Shown: positions 9,090 through 15,926 of the stretch, in pieces | How the letters are laid out: every line of letters begins with the position of its first letter | Numbering within the stretch: position 1 is the first letter of the stretch | Source of the DNA: Anaerorhabdus furcosa | GTDB lineage: Bacteria; Bacillota_I; Bacilli_A; Erysipelotrichales; Erysipelotrichaceae | Assembly: GCF_900167375.1 (NCBI RefSeq) | Contig: NZ_FUWY01000004.1 | Coordinates: 124,001-188,000 of the forward strand | Reading direction: 5' to 3' | DNA: 64,000 nucleotides | Translations under genes and position numbers: made by a program | The notes under the pieces: model-generated | What the model was told of the DNA's origin: nothing | The model's database searches: none | Seen by the model: only the letters and a program-made list of their open reading frames with translations

Positions 9090-9128
9090 GTAAAATAAAA
9101 GAATGTACATATAAGCAAAGTACATTCT
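9090..9128 (-). terminator. intrinsic terminator after the LCP gene
   Basis: Nine-pair stem AGAATGTAC/GTACATTCT with an 11-base loop, then TTTTATTTT on the minus strand. It separates the cpsC-D-B-LCP transcript from the dehydratase gene. Confidence 0.75.
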
Positions 9129-9155
9129 CAATCGATTTTAATATCGCTTTACTAA

Positions 9156-10178
9156 TTAATTTGGGCTTACAAATTCTCCAAAGGTATCAATGATTCTTTG
9201 CTCATTAGTCACTACATTTTGACTAACATGGTAATCATCAATTCCATAAATATCTTTGTGGATCTTTTTCACTTGCTCTTCATAACTTCTTAACTGATAT
9301 ACAGGATTATATCCTTTATATGTACGAGAATTTGTATCGTTAAAGTCATCATTAGGAACATGATATTGATTTATATTTGTTAGATTAAACGAAAGAATAT
9401 CTGTTAAGTAATCTTTGATTTCATTTGTTGATAAGTTTGTTTCTACATAAGGTAATACCTTGTTAACGATATCTAGAATTTCTAATACATTTTTAGATTT
9501 TATTTTATTAATTACAGCGATGATAACTTTAGTCTGCCGATCCATTCTGCTGTAATCACTATCAATTTTTCGAATACGTGCATATTCCAATGCTTTCTTA
9601 CCACTTAAAGTTTGGTTTCCCGATCCCATATGAATCCATCCTGCCTCAGGTCCACTTAACTCAATTTCTACGCCACCTACAATATCAACTATTTTCTCCA
9701 ACGAACTGAAGCTAAGCGTTACATAACGATTAATATCTAAATCAAAATTATAGTTAATTGTTGCCATTGCAAGATTTGCACCACCATACCAGTATGCATG
9801 ATTTATTTTATCAAAATCATTGGATTCATCAGCTAAAACAATCATCATATCTCTTTGAAGCGATGTAATCGAAATGTTTTTTAAATCATAGTTAAGCGAG
9901 ATAACCTTAATTGCATCAGAACGATCTGTATCTGTTTTGTTGCCGTCATTATCTGTGCCAAATAAAGCAAAATTGACAACTTTATACGCTTTTTTTTGTT
10001 CTTTTACAGTTTCATCGATAGCTAGTTGTGAATCATCAACTCTTTTTGTTTGATTCATTCGAGATAATAATGAATCCACATAGACATTAGCTAACAATGC
10101 TCCTGCAAGTATTGTTGATAAAATAATAATTGTGATTAATATGACAATATTTTTAATGTTGTATTTTCTTTTTTTCAT
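9156..10178 (-). CDS. LytR-CpsA-Psr (LCP) family glycopolymer transferase
   Basis: 340 residues. A signal-anchor helix (about 11-34) is followed by the extracellular LCP domain: FALFGTDNDG, the acidic DTDRSDAIKVISL, SLQRDMMIV with the catalytic Arg, KINHAYWYGGANLA, and YARIRKIDSDYSRMDRQTKV with phosphate-binding arginines. LCP proteins move the finished polymer from its undecaprenyl-pyrophosphate carrier to peptidoglycan. The gene follows cpsB by three bases, so it is the last gene of the cpsC-cpsD-cpsB transcript; streptococcal loci carry the same four genes with the LCP gene first. Confidence 0.93.
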   Translation of the reverse strand: MKKRKYNIKNIVILITIIILSTILAGALLANVYVDSLLSRMNQTKRVDDSQLAIDETVKEQKKAYKVVNFALFGTDNDGNKTDTDRSDAIKVISLNYDLKNISITSLQRDMMIVLADESNDFDKINHAYWYGGANLAMATINYNFDLDINRYVTLSFSSLEKIVDIVGGVEIELSGPEAGWIHMGSGNQTLSGKKALEYARIRKIDSDYSRMDRQTKVIIAVINKIKSKNVLEILDIVNKVLPYVETNLSTNEIKDYLTDILSFNLTNINQYHVPNDDFNDTNSRTYKGYNPVYQLRSYEEQVKKIHKDIYGIDDYHVSQNVVTNEQRIIDTFGEFVSPN

Positions 10179-10181
10179 ACA

Positions 10182-10949
10182 TTACTTTCTAAAAATGCTA
10201 AATACACTTTTCTTTTTTATTTCTAAATTAGTAGATAGTAGTTTTTGATTCATGATAATTCGTTTCGGATTATCACTCATTAATAAATCAGCAATATCTT
10301 TTCCATAGCTATCTAAAACAAAATCATATGCTTCATCTAAATCTATTCTTCTATTCTTACTATGCGCATCACTTGATATAATATGTACTAGATTATTTTC
10401 TAATAGAGTTATAGCAGTTTTCTTTGCATCTCTGCCATTGTATCCCAATATACTACTCGCATTAACTTGAATGTAACACCCTTCTTTAATAAAATCATTC
10501 ACGATATCTATTTTCTCTTGAATAAATTTATATCGTTCTGGATGGGCAAGTATTGGATGATAACCAGAAATATTACTATCATACATCTCTCCAATGATAT
10601 CTTTGTTGAAGCTTGTAAAATTTAGTTCAAATAGATAATAAGCACTACCTGCCAATGTGTGTACAACTTTATTTTCTAACATATCAACTAAGCTTTGATT
10701 GTTGTAGTAAATTTCATTTCCTAAGTGAACTGTAATTGGAATATCTAGAATTTGATCTTGAAAATGATCGAATAAAACCTGGGTCATTTTATATTCGAAT
10801 TTATAATTTCCATTTTCTATAAAATGAGGTGTACAGATAATGTCTGTTATTTCCATCTTTACCGCATCAAGTAATAGTTCTCTAGATTCTTCAATGCTTT
10901 TACACCCATCATCTATGTTAGGTATCAAATGCGTATGAATATCAATCAT
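10182..10949 (-). CDS. cpsB: CpsB-type tyrosine-protein phosphatase (PHP family)
   Basis: 255 residues with PHP metal ligands: MIDIHTHLIPNIDDG at the start, ICTPHF, ILAHPERY and ISSDAHSKNRR. CpsB/Wzh/YwqE enzymes are manganese-dependent phosphatases that dephosphorylate the tyrosine cluster of the partner kinase CpsD, tuning polymer length and amount. The ATG shares one base with the cpsD stop codon, so translation is coupled. Length and motifs are normal for the family. Confidence 0.93.
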   Translation of the reverse strand: MIDIHTHLIPNIDDGCKSIEESRELLLDAVKMEITDIICTPHFIENGNYKFEYKMTQVLFDHFQDQILDIPITVHLGNEIYYNNQSLVDMLENKVVHTLAGSAYYLFELNFTSFNKDIIGEMYDSNISGYHPILAHPERYKFIQEKIDIVNDFIKEGCYIQVNASSILGYNGRDAKKTAITLLENNLVHIISSDAHSKNRRIDLDEAYDFVLDSYGKDIADLLMSDNPKRIIMNQKLLSTNLEIKKKSVFSIFRK

Positions 10950-11662
10950 TATTTCTTCTTCCTTTTTCTCGCTTTTGGTTGATATTGATAATTATAATGC
11001 GAATAATATTTCTTTCCAAAATCTGCTTTTGTGATGACAACCCCGAGAACCTTACTTTCGACTTCATCAAATTGATATTTTACTCTTATTAATGTTTTTT
11101 TATCGTTTTTGTCTGACTCGCAAACTAATATAGTTCCATCACTATATTTACTAACAATCAACGCATCCGTTACAATACCAACAGGCGGACAATCAAGTAA
11201 AATAATATCGTATTCATCTTTCATTCTTTCTATAAAATTCATTAATGCTGTTGATTGAATAAACTCTGAATGATAAATGATTTTAGTTCCTGTCGTTATG
11301 ACATCAATATTCTTGAACACAGGTTTAACAACATTATCGACTGTTGCTCGTCCATTTAATAAATCAGTAATCCCCATTGTATTTCGTATGCGTAATTTTT
11401 TATGAATCGTAGGAATTCTTAAATCTAAATCCATGACCAGGACTTTCTTATTCAGTTGAGAAAAAACAACTGCTAAATTCAAACAGGTTGTACTTTTTCC
11501 TTCTCCTTGTGTAGCACTTGTTATGTTAATGACCTTTATTGGTGCATCAAAGTTTTTGTACATTATATTTGTACGCAAAGCACGATATGCTTCTGTTGCT
11601 GGGTTGCTGCTATCATAAATTGAAATTAAATCTTTCAACATCTTATTTTCAACATTAGTCAT
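10949..11662 (-). CDS. cpsD: CpsD-type bacterial tyrosine kinase
   Basis: 237 residues from the ATG (MTNVENKM) that has GGAGA upstream; the open frame extends 17 codons further but lacks a better site. Motifs: Walker A SATQGEGKST (49-58), Walker A' VLVMDLDLR (74-82), Walker B IILLDCPPV. The C-terminus carries the tyrosine cluster YYSHYNYQYQ, which is autophosphorylated, then a basic tail. It works with the membrane protein CpsC, which activates it, to control chain length and export. It overlaps cpsC by eight bases. Confidence 0.93.
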   Translation of the reverse strand: MTNVENKMLKDLISIYDSSNPATEAYRALRTNIMYKNFDAPIKVINITSATQGEGKSTTCLNLAVVFSQLNKKVLVMDLDLRIPTIHKKLRIRNTMGITDLLNGRATVDNVVKPVFKNIDVITTGTKIIYHSEFIQSTALMNFIERMKDEYDIILLDCPPVGIVTDALIVSKYSDGTILVCESDKNDKKTLIRVKYQFDEVESKVLGVVITKADFGKKYYSHYNYQYQPKARKRKKK

Positions 11663-12368
11663 TTGATTTCTCCAATCTAGCCATCTCATCTCCAAAATCC
11701 GGAATAACTCCAATTATTGGATATCCTAGAGCATCTTTGAATTCTTGTTCAGATTTGATTGTTGTATCCCTAAAAACATAAACAAAGACTATAATTCCGC
11801 TCAGCATAATACCAATTACAAGACCAATTAACATGTTTTTTATTAAGCTTGGGCTATCTTGATATTCAGGAAGTTTAGCTTCATTGAGAACACTAACATT
11901 TTCCACATTCATAATGTCATAGATTTCATTTTGGAAAACATCAATAATAGTATTTACCATATTGGTTGCTTCTTGAGCATCTGGAGATACAACTGAAATA
12001 TTAATAACTTCTGTATTACTTGCAGCACCTACTTTAACCATTTCCTTATACTCATTTGAAGAGAAATCAAGTTGTAGTTTTTCTAATACTAGATCACTAA
12101 TTCTTTCACTCAATAAAATTTCAGAATAAGTTGTAACAAGTTTTTGACTGACATTAACATCATTGATATTTAATTGCGAATTCTGCGCATCACTTCTTTG
12201 AACTACAATAATTTTTCCTGTTGCCTTATACTTTGGAGTAATTAGAAAATTGGTTATTAAAAATGATAATGCTAATGAAGCAATACATACCACCACACAT
12301 CCAACCCAAACTCTTTTAAAGGCTTCCCAAATTTTGACTAAATCAATTTCCATATAATTATCTTCCAC
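11655..12368 (-). CDS. cpsC: CpsC/Wzz-like chain-length determinant and kinase activator
   Basis: 237 residues from a GTG preceded by GGGGGAGG at seven bases; an upstream in-frame extension is AT-rich leader. Two membrane segments (about 21-45 and 178-200) flank an extracellular domain, the Wzz layout. After the second helix a short cytoplasmic tail with EQEFKDALGYPIIGVIPDFGDE provides the CpsD-activating segment. It sets modal polymer length and tethers the kinase. It is the first gene of the cpsC-cpsD-cpsB-LCP transcript. Confidence 0.92.
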   Translation of the reverse strand: MEDNYMEIDLVKIWEAFKRVWVGCVVVCIASLALSFLITNFLITPKYKATGKIIVVQRSDAQNSQLNINDVNVSQKLVTTYSEILLSERISDLVLEKLQLDFSSNEYKEMVKVGAASNTEVINISVVSPDAQEATNMVNTIIDVFQNEIYDIMNVENVSVLNEAKLPEYQDSPSLIKNMLIGLVIGIMLSGIIVFVYVFRDTTIKSEQEFKDALGYPIIGVIPDFGDEMARLEKSND

Positions 12369-12594
12369 AATTAATCCTCCCCCAACTAAGTTAATAAATC
12401 TTTCCTTAAACAAAATAAAAAGATGATATATATAAATCAGTCTTCTTAATATTTCAAATGTGATAATTTTATTATCAATTTGAGCATATTTATTATATAT
12501 CATCCAATATTTTTATTTAGTTATATGTAATGTATAGCATATTTAATGTAATATATCTATCGCGAATAAGACGCTTAAGCTCTCATTGAGCTCC
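12369..12594 (-). promoter_or_regulatory. capsule operon leader/promoter region
   Basis: 226 bases with no gene. On the minus strand a perfect TATAAT lies at 12492-12497, without a good -35. Downstream of it is a bulged inverted repeat (12455-12482) and then about 85 bases to the cpsC GTG. A small AGCTC/GAGCT hairpin lies just after the transglycosylase stop but has no T run, so termination of that gene is unclear. Confidence 0.45.
12455..12482 (-). repeat. bulged inverted repeat in the cpsC leader
   Basis: Minus strand: CAAAT + TGATAAT, three-base loop, ATTATCA + one unpaired C + ATTTG. This gives 12 pairs with a single bulge. There is no T run after it, so it is not an intrinsic terminator. 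It falls in the predicted mRNA leader and could be an antiterminator or regulator binding site. Confidence 0.5.
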
Positions 12595-13296
12595 TTATTT
12601 CACTTGTTGTAAAAGAACTTCTTCTCTCTGACTATTATTGATATAACCATACTCAACCATTGCATTCAAAATCTGTGATTGCCTTTTATTGATTAATTCA
12701 TAACCGTTACTCAATTGAAATCTACTAGGTGATTGTGGGAAGCCCGCTAACATTGTTGCTTCGTATAAAGTCAAATCATTTGGTGCTTTGTCAAAATATC
12801 CTTTTGCTGCCTGTTTAATACCGTAGTAGCCATCACCATAATAGATAATATTTGCATACATTGCAAAAATTTCTTCTTTGGTATAATGATCTTCTAAATC
12901 CCATACAAAGAATACTTCAGCTATCTTTCTTGTAAATGAAGGCTTATTGCTAAAATAAATATTTTTCGCTACTTGTTGAGTAATAGTGCTACCACCTTGT
13001 TGAATTTCTTTTGATACTAGATTCGCCACTAATGCTCTTCCAATCGCAACAACATCAACACCTTTTCGTTCAAAGAAACGATGGTCTTCTATCGCTATCA
13101 AAGCATCTACAAAATCAGAATCTATTTCAGCAAAGGAAACATAGGTTGGATCGCTTTGAATATTACTTACTGCAATTGCTAATGGAAGTTCTTTTATTGC
13201 TTCTTTATAGCGATTATATCCTTCCAAGGTAAAAAAGCCTCCAATTGCAAGCCCTAGAATCAATATAATTAATAGCATTCTCTTAAATAGTTTCAT
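12595..13296 (-). CDS. monofunctional peptidoglycan glycosyltransferase (GT51)
   Basis: 233 residues from the ATG with AAGGAG four bases upstream (MKLFKRML). An N-terminal membrane anchor (about 7-24) precedes a GT51 domain with AIEDHRFFERKGVD (catalytic Glu70), the signature GGSTITQQVAKN, and KEEIFAMYANIIYYG. No transpeptidase domain follows, so this is an MtgA/SgtB-type enzyme that polymerises lipid II into glycan strands. It stands alone between yneF and the capsule operon. Confidence 0.93.
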   Translation of the reverse strand: MKLFKRMLLIILILGLAIGGFFTLEGYNRYKEAIKELPLAIAVSNIQSDPTYVSFAEIDSDFVDALIAIEDHRFFERKGVDVVAIGRALVANLVSKEIQQGGSTITQQVAKNIYFSNKPSFTRKIAEVFFVWDLEDHYTKEEIFAMYANIIYYGDGYYGIKQAAKGYFDKAPNDLTLYEATMLAGFPQSPSRFQLSNGYELINKRQSQILNAMVEYGYINNSQREEVLLQQVK

Positions 13297-13344
13297 AATA
13301 CTCCTTGTCGAATATTCCATTAGAATTATAACCTACACAGACAA

Positions 13345-13369
13345 TAAAAAAAAGGGATATCCCTTTTTT
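13345..13369 (-). terminator. intrinsic terminator after yneF
   Basis: Stem AAAAAAGGG/CCCTTTTTT around ATAT with a T run of eight on the minus strand. It overlaps the yneF stop codon. Confidence 0.85.
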
Positions 13370-13580
13370 ATTGACCCATTGATTTCATAACAGCACGAAT
13401 TTGTGCTTCTGATGGTTTACGTCCCATTTGCATAAACATTGCACGAATCATTTTTTCGCTTACAGGAGGATTTTCCTTCATTTGTTTTTCAAAAGTACGA
13501 CGAGTGAAATAGAAACCCAATCCACCACCAATAAGTAATCCAACTACTAAACTTGATACTGATGCCCAAAACATATTCAT
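13368..13580 (-). CDS. yneF: YneF family small membrane protein (UPF0154)
   Basis: 70 residues beginning at the ATG giving MNMFWASV, nine bases after AAGGTGG. One N-terminal membrane helix (about 4-23) with a GGGLGFYFTRR boundary is followed by a soluble tail with NPPVSEKMIRAMFMQMGRKPSEAQIRAVM, the conserved UPF0154 signature. The family is widespread in Bacillota and has no established function. It lies downstream of the probable 6S RNA in the same direction and ends at a strong terminator. Confidence 0.9.
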   Translation of the reverse strand: MNMFWASVSSLVVGLLIGGGLGFYFTRRTFEKQMKENPPVSEKMIRAMFMQMGRKPSEAQIRAVMKSMGQ

Positions 13581-13644
13581 AACTTCCACCACCTTCAATT
13601 AATTTACTCTATTATTTTAACTGGTTTAACACCATTTTACAACT

Positions 13645-13804
13645 ATATAAGCCCAAAAGGGTTGATATTTATCCCTGTTAAGTACAGGTGGGTATTCTGC
13701 TACTAATTTTAGGATTCTTAATCGTATTAAGCTTTCACACAACTACTAGACATCTGAATTCCCTTATATCACTATGTAGGAAATATATGTGTTCCCTTTT
13801 GGGA
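13645..13804 (-). ncRNA. ssrS: probable 6S RNA
   Basis: The region upstream of yneF begins with an extended -10 promoter (TGCTATAAT). The 5' end (GTCCCAAAAGGGAAC) and a segment about 140 bases later (CAACCCTTTTGGGCTT) are complementary through ten consecutive pairs, closing one long rod with a large internal open region. Near the 3' side is a small hairpin CCCACCTGT...ACAGGGATAA, which resembles the CACCU...AGGG hairpin of known 6S RNAs. 6S RNA mimics an open promoter and sequesters housekeeping RNA polymerase. The approximate 160-base length is within the bacterial range. Exact ends are estimates. Confidence 0.72.
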
Positions 13805-13808
13805 CTTC

Positions 13809-13817
13809 ATTATAGCA
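13809..13817 (-). promoter_or_regulatory. extended -10 promoter of the 6S RNA gene
   Basis: Minus strand TGCTATAAT, a perfect -10 with TGn extension; -35 is poor (CTTTCT at 17 bases). The start is predicted six to seven bases downstream at the GTCCC 5' arm. Confidence 0.6.
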
Positions 13818-13854
13818 CAAGAAAATCGAAAAGAAAGGAATTGACTTTTAATCA

Positions 13855-15507
13855 TCAATCCCCTTGCCTTAATTCTTCTCTAAATTCTTTTAAACTTGAA
13901 TGCAATTCTGCAAGATTTAAAATATGATCTCCAATACGTTCATAATCTGATAATAATTCTGAGTAAAGAATAGCAGACTCAATTTGACATTTTTGGCTAT
14001 TCATTCTTTGAATTTGATTTGTTCTAAACAGTGATGTGTTATCATCAATAATTTGTTCAATTTGCCCCGCTTTGATAAGAAGTGCATCTTTATGAATATC
14101 CTCAGTAAATAAGTTCAAACCTTCTAAACAATCTTTTTTCATTTCAATAATTTCTGAAGTTGCTTCTTTTGTAATGTCCCAATTGTTTTCACTTATTGTT
14201 TGAGCATATTCTGCAAAATTCATTGCATGATCACCTATACGTTCTAAATTTGTTAGAGCTCTAAAATAATCATTAAGTACTTTCACTTCTTTATAAGATT
14301 GTTCAATAGATAATACTTTTGATATCTTTTTAGAAACACTATAATTCAATTTATCAATCTTATCTTCATTCTCTTTTACTGAGTCAAATACCTTAGCATC
14401 ATATTTTGATAATAAATCAAACCCATTATCAATATTATTGCGTACAAGTTTAAACATATCGCCAACCTCTTGCCCAATGTAATGAATTGCAAGAATTGAT
14501 GTTCCTAGTACATAATTACTATTCATAATTTCATCCAACCACTTATCTTCATCTTCCACTGTTTCAGATTTCTTATCAGGTAAAATCATAATTGCTAGTT
14601 TTGCAAGATAATTACCAAATGGAAGCAAGAGTAAGGTTGTTGCTATATTGAATACTGTGTGCACATTTGCAATTTGTGCTGCAGCATTGTTTGGTGTAAA
14701 TGACTCCATGAAAGGTACAAATGGTGTGTTCATACAAATAACAACAAATATCACTGTTCCTATAATATTAAATAACAAGTGAATAATCGTTGTTCGCTTG
14801 GCATTTCTATTGGTTCCTATCGATGCAAGCACAGCCGTAATACATGTTCCTATGTTTTGACCGAATAAAACATAAACAGCACTATCTAAACCAATTAAGC
14901 CGCTCATAGCCAAAGCTTGTAATATTCCAACTGAGGCAGATGAGGATTGAATGACAGCTGTAAAAAGAGCCCCTGCTAAAATTCCAAAGAAAGGATTTTT
15001 GAATGTTGTCATTAAACTAATAAAAGCTGGTGAATCTCGAAGTGGTAACATTGAATCACTCATGATTCCCATACCAATAAATAAAATACCTAATCCAGCA
15101 ATAATTCCACCAATAAAACCAAGTTTCTTACTCTTGCAAAACATGATCATAACAACCCCTGCAAAAGCAATGAGCGGTGCAATCATACCTACATCAAGTG
15201 CAATTAACTGTCCTGTTATTGTAGTACCGATATTTGCACCCATGATAATCCAAACAGTTTGTTGTAGTGTCATTAAACCTGAATTAACAAAACTTACTAC
15301 CATGACAGTCGTTGCACTAGAAGATTGAATTAAAGCCGTTATACCAGCTCCAACTGCAACACCAAGGAAACGATTAGCAGTAAGTTTTTCTAAGATACCT
15401 TTTAGTTTATTTCCAGCTATACCTTCCAAATTGGTACTCATCATGTGCATACCATATAAAAAGAGCGCTAGCCCACCAAGTAAACTTATAACATTCCCTA
15501 TTCCCAT
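13855..15507 (-). CDS. Na+/phosphate cotransporter (NptA/YjbB type) with PhoU-like domain
   Basis: 550 residues. Two inverted halves each carry the PF02690 signature: ALIQSSSATTVMVVSF...GANIGTTITGQ and AVIQSSSASVGILQAL...GQNIGTCITA. About eight or more membrane helices end near residue 310. The C-terminal 220 residues form a cytoplasmic helical PhoU-like domain with repeated ERIGDHAMNFAEYA and ERIGDHILNLAEL. It probably imports (or in some homologues exports) phosphate with sodium. Five direct repeats resembling Pho boxes lie directly upstream, which supports phosphate-controlled expression. Confidence 0.92.
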   Translation of the reverse strand: MGIGNVISLLGGLALFLYGMHMMSTNLEGIAGNKLKGILEKLTANRFLGVAVGAGITALIQSSSATTVMVVSFVNSGLMTLQQTVWIIMGANIGTTITGQLIALDVGMIAPLIAFAGVVMIMFCKSKKLGFIGGIIAGLGILFIGMGIMSDSMLPLRDSPAFISLMTTFKNPFFGILAGALFTAVIQSSSASVGILQALAMSGLIGLDSAVYVLFGQNIGTCITAVLASIGTNRNAKRTTIIHLLFNIIGTVIFVVICMNTPFVPFMESFTPNNAAAQIANVHTVFNIATTLLLLPFGNYLAKLAIMILPDKKSETVEDEDKWLDEIMNSNYVLGTSILAIHYIGQEVGDMFKLVRNNIDNGFDLLSKYDAKVFDSVKENEDKIDKLNYSVSKKISKVLSIEQSYKEVKVLNDYFRALTNLERIGDHAMNFAEYAQTISENNWDITKEATSEIIEMKKDCLEGLNLFTEDIHKDALLIKAGQIEQIIDDNTSLFRTNQIQRMNSQKCQIESAILYSELLSDYERIGDHILNLAELHSSLKEFREELRQGD

Positions 15508-15526
15508 ATTTATCCCTCAAATATAT

Positions 15527-15532
15527 TCTATA
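15527..15532 (-). promoter_or_regulatory. candidate -10 element of the phosphate transporter promoter
   Basis: Minus strand TATAGA. No -35 match exists 17 bases upstream, where the first Pho-like repeat falls instead. This is the arrangement expected of an activator-dependent promoter. Confidence 0.4.
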
Positions 15533-15550
15533 TCCACAACAATTCTAACA

Positions 15551-15602
15551 CTTTACATTAACTTTACAAAGACTTTACAAAAGACTTTACATAGATTTAA
15601 CA
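15551..15602 (-). promoter_or_regulatory. Pho-box-like tandem direct repeats
   Basis: On the plus strand CTTTACA occurs at 15551, 15562, 15573 and 15585, with TTTAACA at 15596: five copies at 11, 11, 12 and 11-base steps. PhoP of Bacillus binds TT(A/C/T)A(C/T)A repeats with this 11-base period, and PhoB boxes share the period. The nearest repeat overlaps the -35 position of the phosphate transporter promoter. Motif, spacing and target gene agree; binding is inferred. Confidence 0.65.
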
Positions 15603-15620
15603 ATCTTTATTTTAGCTAAA

Positions 15621-15649
15621 TTAAAAACTCCCTAGATAGAGAGTTTTTA
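15621..15649 (-). terminator. intrinsic terminator after rubredoxin
   Basis: Stem AAAAACTC/GAGTTTTT with a ten-base loop, followed on the minus strand by further T-rich sequence. It separates rubredoxin from the phosphate transporter promoter. Confidence 0.8.
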
Positions 15650-15670
15650 ATTAGAAGTTAATCTTCTATA

Positions 15671-15826
15671 CTAAATTTTTTCAAAAACGTCCTTTGGTGC
15701 TCCACATACTGGACAAACCCAGTCTGCAGGTAAATCTGCAAATGCTGTTCCAGGATTTATTCCATTAGCTTCGTCGCCTACTGCTGGGTCATAAATATAA
15801 CCGCATGGGCATTGATATTTATCCAT
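15671..15826 (-). CDS. rub: rubredoxin
   Basis: A 51-residue protein, [18 protein letters not shown] at the N-terminus and [17 protein letters not shown] at the end. The two CxxC-type knuckles (C6-P-C8-G is a shortened CPC form; C38-PV-C41 is normal) bind one iron. Most rubredoxins have CxxCG in the first knuckle; here the first knuckle is C-P-C-G, so one ligand spacing is shorter than usual. It is a small electron carrier, probably feeding the flavodiiron enzyme encoded just upstream. RBS is AAGGAGGG. It has its own terminator. Confidence 0.88.
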   Translation of the reverse strand: MDKYQCPCGYIYDPAVGDEANGINPGTAFADLPADWVCPVCGAPKDVFEKI

Positions 15827-15926
15827 GATTAACCCTCCTTATTACTTATAGTTTCCTACTTTTTGAACTATTTGTAAAGCAAAGTACACTGTATCATTAA
15901 GAAATTGAATAAATATGAGCTTTCAC

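Noticed and set aside
13688-13927. 79-codon plus-strand frame beginning with a hydrophobic stretch
   Set aside because: It runs antisense through the probable 6S RNA and into the phosphate transporter gene, has no ribosome-binding site, and its composition is not protein-like after the first 15 residues.
14951-15328. 125-codon plus-strand frame opposite the phosphate transporter
   Set aside because: Antisense of membrane helices, Pro/Ile-rich, no start signals.
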